From Ruegeria spongiae (GTDB lineage Bacteria; Pseudomonadota; Alphaproteobacteria; Rhodobacterales; Rhodobacteraceae), in assembly GCF_023502395.1 (NCBI RefSeq), contig NZ_JAMFMB010000026.1, forward strand, positions 1 through 64,000: a DNA stretch of 64,000 bases. Direction: 5' to 3'. A program made the position numbers and the translations under genes. The notes beneath the pieces are model-generated. The model saw nothing but the letters and a program-made list of their open reading frames with translations, made no database searches and was not told the origin of the DNA. How positions within the stretch are numbered: the first letter of the stretch is position 1; each line of letters begins with the position of its first letter. Below, in pieces: positions 54,838-63,806 of this stretch.

Positions 54838-55458
54838 ATGCATAAGATGATCTCGATCCTTGGCCTCTCCGTCGCGGTCGCCGGATGTGCCTATGATGCG
54901 GGCTACGAGGTGGATTCAGGCACATTCGGAAACGCCACACTCAACAATGCCCAGATCCAGACCGGTGCCAAAAGCTATGTCCAGGTATTGGGGGAGCGCT
55001 TTGCCCGCGAAGTCCCTGATCAAGTGAACTTTGCGTTCAATAGTTCGCAGCTCGACCCGACTGCGCAGCAGATCCTGCGGCAGCAGGCGGACTGGATCAA
55101 ACAATTTCCCGAGGTACGTTTCAAGGTGTTCGGTCATACCGACAAGGTTGGGTCGCCAGCCTATAACCAGCGCCTCGGATTGCGCCGCGCACAGGCCGTT
55201 GTGACCTACCTGACCAGACAAGGCATCAGTCGCAACCGCCTAGAAGCTGTGTCGTCGCTTGGCGAACGCGAGCCGCTGATCAACACCCCAGACCGGGACC
55301 GTCGCAACCGGCGCACCGTCACTGAGGTGACCGGCTTTATCAAACGCAACCAGACCCTGGATGGTAAGTACGCCCAGGTGATCTATCGCGAATATATCAA
55401 GAGCGCCGAACCGCCTACGACGCTTAGCGCAGACGACTCATCAGCCTTTGAAAACTGA
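54838..55458 (+). CDS. OmpA-type peptidoglycan-binding lipoprotein of the tad locus
   Basis: A 206-residue lipoprotein. The lipobox AVAGC is followed by a short linker and an OmpA-C-like domain (about 60-160) with FGHTDKVGSPAYNQRLGLRRA. The ATG at 54838 follows GGGAGG at the right distance; other ATGs at 54817 and 54829 are less suitable. It occupies the position of CpaD, the lipoprotein of other tad loci, and probably anchors the secretin to the cell wall. Confidence 0.88.
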   Translation: MHKMISILGLSVAVAGCAYDAGYEVDSGTFGNATLNNAQIQTGAKSYVQVLGERFAREVPDQVNFAFNSSQLDPTAQQILRQQADWIKQFPEVRFKVFGHTDKVGSPAYNQRLGLRRAQAVVTYLTRQGISRNRLEAVSSLGEREPLINTPDRDRRNRRTVTEVTGFIKRNQTLDGKYAQVIYREYIKSAEPPTTLSADDSSAFEN

Positions 55459-55471
55459 GCACAATAGCGAC

Positions 55472-55498
55472 GAATTGGGCGGGATCGTCGCCCAATTC
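55472..55498. promoter_or_regulatory. perfect hairpin with CGCCCAATTC arms upstream of cpaE
   Basis: GAATTGGGCG and CGCCCAATTC form a ten-base perfect stem around GGATCGT, 13 bp after the lipoprotein gene stop. Two further direct copies of the CCCAA core follow at 55517-55524 and 55528-55535, 11 bp apart. No T tract follows. It could be an operator array or an RNA hairpin. Confidence 0.55.
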
Positions 55499-55662
55499 CC
55501 TACAATTGGTTCTTTTCGGCCCAAATCTCGCCCAACTTCGCGACGACACTGCTTCCAATAGGTGATTTGCGGCCTTTTTCAGGGTCGCGGGTGGGAAACG
55601 CAAGCCGGATGCAGCGCAACGCTGTTCGACTTTCCTGCCGTATTTGAATGAGGATGAAGGTA

Positions 55663-56904
55663 ATGAGCAGTGGAATGCCGCAATCTGAGACCGCTCCGAT
55701 CCTGGCCTGCACGGTCAGCCGGGACGTCCAGAATTTCGACCTGCTGATCGAAGACATGGAAGCGGCGATGGGCGAAAGCTGGGGCGATCTGGGCTTTGCC
55801 GAGGCGCTGGCATTTTTCGGACAGCCTGAAGCGGAAACACTGGAATTCATTGCGCTGGCGCTGGATGGCGACGACGAGGATAATCTGGTTCTGATGGGCG
55901 AGATCATCAGCCAGGCCAAAACACGCGACATTGGCGTCATCCTGATTGCCGAGGACGTAACGCCAGCCTCTCTGCACCAGCTTCTGCGCAAGGGCGCGGA
56001 TGAATTTGTCCCCTACCCGCTTCCCGAGCAGGAACTGCAACTGGCCATCGACCGGCTACGCAGCAAAGAAGACGCGCAGGCAACGCAGGCTCAGGCCAGC
56101 AGCGCGCCGCTGAATGCCGGCACCTCCAAAGAGGGCGCTGTGATCGTTGTTCATGGCCTTGCGGGCGGCGTTGGCTCAACCACCATGGCGGTGAACCTGG
56201 CATGGGAACTGGCCAATGTGTCGGGCAACGATTCTCCATCAGTCTGCCTGCTGGATCTTGACCTGCAGCATGGTTCGGTTTCGACCTATCTCGATCTGCC
56301 GCGACGAGAAGCGGTGTTCGAGATGCTGACCGACACCGAGAATATGGATGATGAGATATTCGGTCAGGCGCTGGTCAGCTATGAAGACAAGCTTCAGGTT
56401 TTGACCGCCCCCTCCGATATGGTGCCACTCGACCTCGTGACGCCACAGGACATTGAGCGGGTGATCGAGCTGGCGCGCGCCCATTTCGATTTCGTTATCA
56501 TCGACATGCCAAAAACCCTGGTGCAATGGTCAGAGACGGTTCTGCAGGCCGCGCATGTCTATTTCGCGATGATCGAGTTGGATATGCGGTCCGCCCAGAA
56601 CGCGTTGCGCATGAAACGGGCGCTGCAATCCGAGGATCTGCCGTTCAACAAGCTGCGCTTTGCCCTGAACAAGGCGCCGAAATTCACCGATCTGAGTGGA
56701 AAGAGCCGCGTCAAGAGAATGGCGGAATCGCTGGGCATTTCGATCGAGTTGCAATTGCCCGATGGCGGCAAACCGGTGACCCAGGGCGGCGATCACGGCC
56801 AGCCTCTGGCAACGTCTGCAGCCAAGAACCCGCTGCGCCGGGAAATCGCCAAACTCGCGCAATCCATCTACGAACTGGGCACCGGCGAAGCGGAAGCGGC
56901 CTAA
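55663..56904 (+). CDS. cpaE: pilus assembly ATPase-like protein CpaE/TadZ
   Basis: A 413-residue protein with an atypical receiver-like domain (about 12-135) and a MinD/ParA-type domain (about 157-400). The deviant P-loop is GGVGSTT (168-174), lacking the lysine of KGGVGKT, as known for CpaE/TadZ. LLDLDLQHGS and VIIDMPKT complete the fold. It positions the pilus machine at the pole. The ATG at 55663 is preceded by GAGG. Confidence 0.93.
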   Translation: MSSGMPQSETAPILACTVSRDVQNFDLLIEDMEAAMGESWGDLGFAEALAFFGQPEAETLEFIALALDGDDEDNLVLMGEIISQAKTRDIGVILIAEDVTPASLHQLLRKGADEFVPYPLPEQELQLAIDRLRSKEDAQATQAQASSAPLNAGTSKEGAVIVVHGLAGGVGSTTMAVNLAWELANVSGNDSPSVCLLDLDLQHGSVSTYLDLPRREAVFEMLTDTENMDDEIFGQALVSYEDKLQVLTAPSDMVPLDLVTPQDIERVIELARAHFDFVIIDMPKTLVQWSETVLQAAHVYFAMIELDMRSAQNALRMKRALQSEDLPFNKLRFALNKAPKFTDLSGKSRVKRMAESLGISIELQLPDGGKPVTQGGDHGQPLATSAAKNPLRREIAKLAQSIYELGTGEAEAA

Positions 56905-56928
56905 CGCGATCTACAAGGGGGGTCCAAG

Positions 56929-58374
56929 ATGTTTTCGAGATACAAAAAGCAAACCGACGCCGCACCCGTCAAGGCGGTGCAGCCATCCAAGACAGCCAAA
57001 CCCTCTCCCGAAATCGCCCCTGCCCCCACCAAGAAAGAATTGCTGCGCAAGCCGATGCCGGGCACGAAGGCCGAGGCGGCACCGCAGGACCGTGAGCGCA
57101 AGCGCAAGGACCGTCTGGGCGAGATCAAGATCGAGCTGCACCGCGAACTGCTCGAAAACCTCAATCTAGCAGCGCTTGAGCACGCGTCGGAAGCCGAGCT
57201 CCGCAATGAGATCAGCTCGATCTCGTCGGAGATTCTGGAACAGAAAAGCATCGTTCTGAACCGGGATGATCGCCAGACGCTCAACAAGGATCTTTATGAC
57301 GAGGTGACCGGGCTAGGTCCGCTTGAGACACTGCTGCAGGACGACACTGTCAACGATATTCTGGTCAACGGCCCGCACCAGATCTTCGTGGAACGGGACG
57401 GCAAGCTGGAAATCAGCGATGTCCGGTTCAAGGATGAACGCCACCTGCTGCGGATCATCGACAAGATCGTGTCGGCGGTGGGCCGGCGCGTCGATGAATC
57501 GAACCCCTATGTTGACGCCCGCCTGGCCGATGGCTCGCGTTTCAACGCGATGGTGCCGCCGATTGCGGTGGATGGCTCGCTGGTTTCCATCCGGAAGTTC
57601 AAAAAAGACAAGCTGGGCATCGACGATCTGGTAAGTTTCGGGGCTTTCACCGAAGAAATGGCTGCATATTTGCAAGCCGCCGTCGCCACGCGTCTGAACA
57701 TTATTGTGTCAGGTGGTACCGGATCGGGGAAAACAACGACGCTGAATGCGCTGTCCAGCTTCATCGACAATGCCGAACGTATCCTGACCATCGAAGACAC
57801 TGCGGAACTGCAGCTCCAGCAGACCCATGTGGGCCGGATGGAAAGCCGCCCGCCCAATGTCGAGGGCAAAGGCGAGGTCAGCCCGCGCGACTGTCTCAAA
57901 AACGCCCTGCGGATGCGCCCTGACCGCATCATCGTGGGCGAGACGCGGGGCGAGGAAGTGATTGACATGCTGCAGGCCATGAACACCGGCCATGACGGAT
58001 CAATGACCACGATCCACGCCAACTCGGCACGCGACGGTATCAGCCGTCTTGAGAACATGATCGCAATGGCGGGGATCGAGATGCCGATCAAGGCGGTGCG
58101 CAGCCAGATTTCCTCGGCTGTGAACCTGATCGTGCAGGCCAGCCGCCTGCAGGATGGCTCGCGCCGGATGACCTCGATCACCGAGATCACCGGCATGGAG
58201 GGCGATGTGATCTCCATGCAGGAGATCTTTCGCTACCAGCGTGTCGGCTTGACGCCCGACAACAAGATCATCGGCCATTTCACCGCCACCGGCGTACGCA
58301 GCCACTTTTCGGAACGGTTCCGCATGTGGGGGTATGACCTGCCCGCATCGATCTATGAACCGACCAACATGTAG
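56929..58374 (+). CDS. cpaF: pilus motor ATPase CpaF/TadA
   Basis: A 481-residue secretion ATPase. An N-terminal polar, Lys/Ala-rich extension (about 1-60) precedes the three-helix part and the ATPase domain with Walker A GGTGSGKTT (262-270) and the ASP-box region IVGETRGEE and MTTIHANSARDG. It powers pilus extension and retraction. Ribosome site AAGGGGGG; 24 bp after cpaE. Confidence 0.97.
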   Translation: MFSRYKKQTDAAPVKAVQPSKTAKPSPEIAPAPTKKELLRKPMPGTKAEAAPQDRERKRKDRLGEIKIELHRELLENLNLAALEHASEAELRNEISSISSEILEQKSIVLNRDDRQTLNKDLYDEVTGLGPLETLLQDDTVNDILVNGPHQIFVERDGKLEISDVRFKDERHLLRIIDKIVSAVGRRVDESNPYVDARLADGSRFNAMVPPIAVDGSLVSIRKFKKDKLGIDDLVSFGAFTEEMAAYLQAAVATRLNIIVSGGTGSGKTTTLNALSSFIDNAERILTIEDTAELQLQQTHVGRMESRPPNVEGKGEVSPRDCLKNALRMRPDRIIVGETRGEEVIDMLQAMNTGHDGSMTTIHANSARDGISRLENMIAMAGIEMPIKAVRSQISSAVNLIVQASRLQDGSRRMTSITEITGMEGDVISMQEIFRYQRVGLTPDNKIIGHFTATGVRSHFSERFRMWGYDLPASIYEPTNM

Positions 58375-58385
58375 GAGGACGGGCC

Positions 58386-59354
58386 ATGAACATCAGCGCA
58401 GAGCCAATCATCTACATCGGAATTTTCATCGGTGTCCTGTTCCTGGTCGAGGGCGTCTACCTGCTGTTTTTTGGCAAGTCGATCAGCCTGAACAACCGGG
58501 TGAACCGCCGTCTGGACATGCTGGACAAGGGTGTCGGGCGCGAAGAGGTGCTCGAACAGCTGCGCAAGGAAATGCAGCAGCATATGCGCAGCCAGTCGAT
58601 CCCGCTCTATTCTCTGCTGGCGGACAAGGCGCAAAAGGCGGCGATCGCCTTCACTCCGCGCCAGTTGATCATGATCATGATCGGTGTGGGTGTCGTAGCC
58701 TTTGTCGGCCTGAGCATCGGCACCGAGACTGAGCCGCCGCTGCGCATCGCCGCCTCGGCCCTGATCGGCGTCAGCGCGGTCTATATCTGGGTGAACCACA
58801 AGGCAAAGAAACGCATGGCCCTGATCGAGGAACAACTGCCCGATGCTGTAGAACTGATGGTCCGGTCGCTGCGTGTCGGCCACCCCTTCGTCGCCTCGAT
58901 CCAGATTGTGGCGAAAGAGGCCAGCGACCCGATCGCAACCGAGTTCGGCGTCATCTCGGACGAAGCCTCTTATGGTCGCGACGTCAGCGACGCGCTCAAG
59001 GAAATGGCGGAACGTCTGGATCTTCAGGATTTGCGGTTCCTGTCGGTCGCGGTTTCGATCCAGCAGCAATCAGGTGGTAATCTCGCTGAGGTTCTCGACG
59101 GGCTGGCCAAGGTGATCCGCGCGCGGTTCCGACTGTTTCGCCGGGTCAAGGCGATCACCGCCGAGGCTCAATGGTCGGGCAAATTTCTGTCCGCCTTTCC
59201 GGTGGTCTGCCTAATGGTGATCCTGGTCAATGATCCCGGCTACTATGATGGGGTCTTGGATCACCCTTGGTTCATTCCGGCCTGTTTCTTTGTCGGAATC
59301 TTACTGACTGCCAACCTCATCGTCATGCGCATCCTGACGAATATCAAAGTCTGA
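58386..59354 (+). CDS. tadB: pilus inner-membrane platform protein TadB
   Basis: A 322-residue T2SSF family protein with membrane helices at about 8-28, 95-115, 120-135 and near the C terminus. The conserved region LPDAVELMVRSLRVGHPF is present. It pairs with TadC and contacts CpaF. Lies 11 bp after cpaF. Confidence 0.95.
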   Translation: MNISAEPIIYIGIFIGVLFLVEGVYLLFFGKSISLNNRVNRRLDMLDKGVGREEVLEQLRKEMQQHMRSQSIPLYSLLADKAQKAAIAFTPRQLIMIMIGVGVVAFVGLSIGTETEPPLRIAASALIGVSAVYIWVNHKAKKRMALIEEQLPDAVELMVRSLRVGHPFVASIQIVAKEASDPIATEFGVISDEASYGRDVSDALKEMAERLDLQDLRFLSVAVSIQQQSGGNLAEVLDGLAKVIRARFRLFRRVKAITAEAQWSGKFLSAFPVVCLMVILVNDPGYYDGVLDHPWFIPACFFVGILLTANLIVMRILTNIKV

Positions 59355-59366
59355 ACCGGAGGACCG

Positions 59367-60350
59367 ATGGAATTCCTACAGAATATCAATGATCTCCTGA
59401 CCGAACATCTTGGTGAGTTCGGCCCGCTCATCGTGGTGGGCGTCGTTGGCCTTTTCATGATCCTGGTGACGCTTCCCTTCATCCTCAATCAACCCGAGGA
59501 TCCGCTCAAGAAACTCAAGCGGGATGTTAACCCCAAAACCAAGGAAAAACCCAAGAAAGAGCGGTTGCGTCAGGGCAACCGGAACGAGCAGCTTGATCGC
59601 TTTGCAAATTTCCTGGAGCCGCAGGACGCCGAAGAATATACGGCGATGCAGCTCAAAATGCGTCAGGCTGGATACCGGTCCAAGGATGCGATCCGCGTCT
59701 TCCACTTTGCCCAGTTCACGTTGGGTCTTGCCGGTCTATTGATTGGCGTGGTCTATGTGACGATCATCCTCGGGGATCAGGACCTCGATGGCACCACGCA
59801 ACTAATGTATGTGTTCGGGCCGGGGCTTGCTGGGTATTACCTGCCGAAATACTGGATCACCCGGCGCGTCGAAGAGCGCAAACAGGCCATCGTCTCTGGC
59901 TTCCCGGATTCGCTCGACATGATGCTGGTCTGTGTCGAAGCAGGTCAGTCGCTGGATCAGGCCATCGTCCGGATCTCGAGCGAATTGCGCGCCTCCTACC
60001 CGCACCTGGCGGAGGAGTTCGAAATCGTCGCCTATGAGATGAAGGCCGGTAAAGAGAAAGACAAGGTTTTGCGCGATTTTGCAACGCGCTGCGACGTTAC
60101 CGATGTCTCGTCTTTTGTGACCGTGATGATCCAGTCCGCCAGTTTCGGCACCTCGATTGCCGAGGCGCTCCGGGTCTATGCCGGCGAGATGCGTGACAAA
60201 CGCGTGATGCGTGCAGAAGAGGCCGCAAATAAGTTGCCAACAAAAATGACCCTTGCCACAATGGGGCTGACGGTTCCGCCGCTTCTGGTCATTCTTGTCG
60301 GGCCTTCGGTAAAGGGCATCATGGATCTGGGCAATATGAGCGCTGGATAA
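59367..60350 (+). CDS. tadC: pilus inner-membrane platform protein TadC
   Basis: A 327-residue T2SSF family protein. One N-terminal helix, further ones at about 110-150 and near the end; FPDSLDMMLVCVEAGQSLDQA and MQLKMRQAGY are typical. With TadB it builds the platform. Lies 12 bp after tadB. Confidence 0.95.
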   Translation: MEFLQNINDLLTEHLGEFGPLIVVGVVGLFMILVTLPFILNQPEDPLKKLKRDVNPKTKEKPKKERLRQGNRNEQLDRFANFLEPQDAEEYTAMQLKMRQAGYRSKDAIRVFHFAQFTLGLAGLLIGVVYVTIILGDQDLDGTTQLMYVFGPGLAGYYLPKYWITRRVEERKQAIVSGFPDSLDMMLVCVEAGQSLDQAIVRISSELRASYPHLAEEFEIVAYEMKAGKEKDKVLRDFATRCDVTDVSSFVTVMIQSASFGTSIAEALRVYAGEMRDKRVMRAEEAANKLPTKMTLATMGLTVPPLLVILVGPSVKGIMDLGNMSAG

Positions 60351-60358
60351 AAACGAAA

Positions 60359-60946
60359 GTGGAAGGTGTGAACGCACCCGCACCAAATCTGAAACGCCTG
60401 ATCGCCACCGCCGCCCTCGCGGCGGTGGTTTCGTGTTCGACCTCCGATGAGGTTGTGCTGCCGGACGATCCCTTCCCCCCCGGTATCGATCACAAGGGAC
60501 AAGCGGTGGACGGTGTCGAGGTGGGCCATCGCCTGATGGCGGCGGGGGAATATGAACTCGCGATGGATGCCTTCACTCGCGCTGCCCTTGAACAGGGGAT
60601 GACGCCAGAGATCCTGACCGGGCTGGGCACAGCAAATCTTGAATTGGGCCGGTTGGGGCAGGCTGAGACCATGCTGCGCCGCGCCGTGGCAGACACTCCG
60701 GACTGGCCCGAGGCCTGGAACAATCTTGGCGTGCTGCTGATGGAGAAAGGCGAGATCTCTGAGGCCACTCAGGTGTTCAAGAAAGCCTATGCGCTGGACA
60801 ATGGCGAAAGTGACTCAATCCGGGACAATCTGCGGATAGCACTCGCAAAATCTGAAAATCCTGCTATTAATACGCCTGAGGCAAACCAAGATTATAAGCT
60901 GGTGCAGCGGAGTGAGGGGCAGTTCCTGATCCGCAAGACACCATAA
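60359..60946 (+). CDS. tadD: TPR lipoprotein TadD
   Basis: A 195-residue lipoprotein with two or three TPR-like repeats (EYELAMDAFTRAALEQ, RLGQAETMLRRAVADTP, WNNLGVLLMEKGEISEA). The lipobox is VVSC after a short leader. The start is a GTG at 60359; another GTG at 60368 is close to a GGAAGG and cannot be excluded. The TadD role is likely as a secretin pilot or stabiliser. Confidence 0.85.
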   Translation: MEGVNAPAPNLKRLIATAALAAVVSCSTSDEVVLPDDPFPPGIDHKGQAVDGVEVGHRLMAAGEYELAMDAFTRAALEQGMTPEILTGLGTANLELGRLGQAETMLRRAVADTPDWPEAWNNLGVLLMEKGEISEATQVFKKAYALDNGESDSIRDNLRIALAKSENPAINTPEANQDYKLVQRSEGQFLIRKTP

Positions 60947-60973
60947 AAGACAGAGCAGTAAAAGGACGCAAAA

Positions 60974-61822
60974 ATGCGCCACCTTATTTTGATCCCGGCA
61001 CTTGTTGCAGGCGGGCTCGGGCTTTCCGCATGTGTGAGCAAGAAAGATCAGGCCGTCGAACGGGCGCTGCAGGATGTGAACGTCATCGACGAGACCGGCA
61101 TCAACGACGTGATGCTGACGGTCGGTGACCCGAACGAGGCCGTCACCTATTTCCAGCGCGCCACCAAAACCGCTCCGGACCGGATCGACCTGCAACGCGG
61201 GCTGGCCATGTCTCTGGTCCGGGCCAAACGCAACACCGAAGGCGTGTCGGCCTGGACCAAGGTGGTCGGTATGGAAGGCGCCAATGAGGCGGATTCGGTC
61301 GAACTGGCCGATGCCTATATCCGCAATGGCGACTGGAAAAAGGCCGAGGAAACGCTCGACAAGGTGCCGCCGACCCATGAGACCTTCAAGCGCTATCGGC
61401 TTGAGGCGATGATTGCCGATTCCAACAAGGAATGGAAACGCGCCGACAGTTTCTATGAAACTGCCGTTGGCCTGACGACGAAACCCGCCGCAGTGACCAA
61501 CAACTGGGGCTATTCCAAGCTGACCCGCGGCCAGTATGCCGAGGCCGAAAAGCTGTTCGGCGAGGCGATCCGGCAGGACCGCACCCTGTTCACCGCAAAG
61601 AACAATCTGGTTCTGGCGCGCGGGGCGCAGGGCAACTACACGCTGCCGGTGGTGCCGATGAACCAGGTCGAGCGGGCACAATTGCTGCATACCATGGCCC
61701 TGACCGCGATCAAACAGGGCGATGTCACCAAGGGCAAGACCCTGCTGCGCGACGCCGTCAAAACCCATCCCCAGCATTTCGAAGAGGCGATCAATTCGCT
61801 GCGCGCGTTGGAAAGCGCCTGA
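60974..61822 (+). CDS. second TPR lipoprotein of the tad locus
   Basis: A 282-residue lipoprotein with signal and lipobox GLSAC (residue 20 as Cys), then several TPR-like repeats (about 60-280), for example DPNEAVTYFQRATKTAP and GQYAEAEKLFGEAIRQD. It follows tadD by 27 bp. It may be a TadD paralogue; its exact role is unknown. Confidence 0.82.
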   Translation: MRHLILIPALVAGGLGLSACVSKKDQAVERALQDVNVIDETGINDVMLTVGDPNEAVTYFQRATKTAPDRIDLQRGLAMSLVRAKRNTEGVSAWTKVVGMEGANEADSVELADAYIRNGDWKKAEETLDKVPPTHETFKRYRLEAMIADSNKEWKRADSFYETAVGLTTKPAAVTNNWGYSKLTRGQYAEAEKLFGEAIRQDRTLFTAKNNLVLARGAQGNYTLPVVPMNQVERAQLLHTMALTAIKQGDVTKGKTLLRDAVKTHPQHFEEAINSLRALESA

Positions 61823-61825
61823 GTC

Positions 61826-62320
61826 ATGGCGATTCCATCCCTGGTCGCTCTGTGGTTCCTGCCGCTGGTGTTGCCGCTGTGTTTCTATGTGGCCTTCACC
61901 GATCTACGCGAGATGCGGATCACCAATCAGGCCGTTGTGGCGCTGGCGCTGATATTCGTGGTGATGGGGCCCTTCCTGATGAGCTTCCCCGCCTATGGCT
62001 GGCAACTGGCGCAGCTTGTTATCGTGCTGATCGCCGGCGTCGTTCTGAATGCCGCCGGTGCGATGGGAGCGGGTGACGCCAAATTCATGGCCGCCGCCGC
62101 GCCTTATGTCGCGCTTGGTGATCTGACCCTTCTGTTCATGATCCTCTGCGCCAGCCTTCTGGCCGCTGTCGCCACGCATCGGCTGGCCAAACACACCGCC
62201 CTGCGCCGGATGGTGCCGGATTGGAAAAGCTGGGATATGGGCCGGAAGTTCCCCATGGGGCTGAGCCTGGGCTTCACGCTGGCGCTCTATCTCATCCTGG
62301 GTTCTGTTTACGGAAGTTGA
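61826..62320 (+). CDS. cpaA: prepilin peptidase CpaA/TadV
   Basis: A 164-residue inner-membrane aspartic protease, with four to five helices. The catalytic aspartates are Asp26 (FTDLREMRI) and Asp84 (GAGDAKF). It would cut the pilin leaders of this locus. It begins 3 bp after the second TPR gene. Confidence 0.9.
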   Translation: MAIPSLVALWFLPLVLPLCFYVAFTDLREMRITNQAVVALALIFVVMGPFLMSFPAYGWQLAQLVIVLIAGVVLNAAGAMGAGDAKFMAAAAPYVALGDLTLLFMILCASLLAAVATHRLAKHTALRRMVPDWKSWDMGRKFPMGLSLGFTLALYLILGSVYGS

Positions 62321-62436
62321 ACAATCCCCGCCTGTGCCCCGGCTTTGCCCTTCTGCTGCCACAATAGGCGGGCAGTTTCGCGCCATGCGGGTGGACCGCC
62401 GCGTTTTGATGAGCCAGTCCAAGACGGATTTTACCG

Positions 62437-63744
62437 ATGAATATGCAGACCCCAAATGTCGTGGCGCCCCCTGCCCCCAACGGGCTGGGCGAGATGCGCC
62501 TTCCGATCGTGATGATGCGGGACATTTTGCTCAAGACAATTTTCCGCAAGAACCTCGAGATGGTCAGCGAGATCTCTGAGGCGATCTGCCTGCCCGGATC
62601 GGTGACTCAGGAAATTGTCGATATGGCCCGCGATCAGAAACTGCTGGAGGCAACCGGCACGCTCAACGCCAACAATGGCAATGAAATGGGCTATCAGCTG
62701 ACCGACGCTGGCCGCGCCCGCGCGCTGGACGCGCTGAGCCAGTCGGAGTATTTCGGCGCGATGCCGGTGCCGCTGGAGGTCTATAGCGAGCAGGTCAAAC
62801 GCCAGTCGATCCGCAACATTCAGGTCTCGCGCGAGCAATTGACCAACGCCATGGGCCATCTGGTTCTGCCCGACAGCCTGCTGGATCACCTCGGCCCTGC
62901 CGTCAGTGCCGGGCGCTCGATCCTGATGTACGGCCCGCCGGGCAATGGGAAATCCTCGATCTCGAACGGGATTCGCGACGCGCTGGGGGACAAGGTCTAT
63001 GTGCCGCGCGCCATCGAATATTCCGGTCAGGTCATCACCGTCTATGACCCGATCGTGCATAACGCCATCGAGCAAGAGGTCGACGATCCGACCCAACTGC
63101 GCCGCCGCAAGCGTTTCGACAGCCGCTATGTGATGTGCGAACGCCCCACCGTTGTCACCGGGGGCGAGCTGTCGCTGTCGATGCTCGATCTGGTCTACAA
63201 TCCGACGGCGCGCACCTATCAGGCCCCGTTGCAGCTGAAATCCACCGGCGGCATCTTCATCGTTGACGACCTTGGCCGTCAGGCCGAACCGCCGCAGGCC
63301 CTGATCAACCGCTGGATCGTCCCGCTCGAAGAAAGCAAGGACATCCTCGCGCTGCAATCGGGTGAAAAATTCGAGGTGCCGTTTGACACGCTGGTCATCT
63401 TCTCGACCAACTTCCACCCCAACGAGATCTTCGACAAGGCGGCGCTGCGGCGGATCTTCTTCAAGATCAAGATCGACGGGCCGGATCAGGAAAACTTCCT
63501 GAAGATCTTTGCGCTGGTCGCCCGCAAGAAAGGCATGCCGCTGGATGAAGGCGCGCTGGTGCATCTGCTCAAGGTCAAATACCCGACCATCGACAACATC
63601 TACGCCAACTATCAGCCGGTCTTCCTGATCGACCAGATGATCGCCATCTGCGAATTCGAGGGCATCCCCTACCAGATGAGTCCCGAACTGATCGACCGCG
63701 CCTGGGCGAACATGTTCGTGAAGGAAGAAGAGATCATTCACTAG
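62437..63744 (+). CDS. AAA+ family ATPase of unknown role
   Basis: A 435-residue cytoplasmic ATPase. About 25-105 is a winged-helix-like part, and the AAA core has Walker A GPPGNGKS (166-173), a Walker B-like IFIVDD (273-278) with Asp in place of the usual Glu, and IFSTNF as sensor. A possible arginine finger is in ALRRIFF. No established name; not a known Tad component. It follows the prepilin peptidase by 116 bp, so co-expression is possible but not shown. Start at ATG 62437; another at 62443. Confidence 0.75.
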   Translation: MNMQTPNVVAPPAPNGLGEMRLPIVMMRDILLKTIFRKNLEMVSEISEAICLPGSVTQEIVDMARDQKLLEATGTLNANNGNEMGYQLTDAGRARALDALSQSEYFGAMPVPLEVYSEQVKRQSIRNIQVSREQLTNAMGHLVLPDSLLDHLGPAVSAGRSILMYGPPGNGKSSISNGIRDALGDKVYVPRAIEYSGQVITVYDPIVHNAIEQEVDDPTQLRRRKRFDSRYVMCERPTVVTGGELSLSMLDLVYNPTARTYQAPLQLKSTGGIFIVDDLGRQAEPPQALINRWIVPLEESKDILALQSGEKFEVPFDTLVIFSTNFHPNEIFDKAALRRIFFKIKIDGPDQENFLKIFALVARKKGMPLDEGALVHLLKVKYPTIDNIYANYQPVFLIDQMIAICEFEGIPYQMSPELIDRAWANMFVKEEEIIH

Positions 63745-63806
63745 ACCCAATCGCACAGCGCGCGCGCCCGTTCCAAAGGTGAAACCGCTGCGCTAAGCTG
63801 TCTGCA

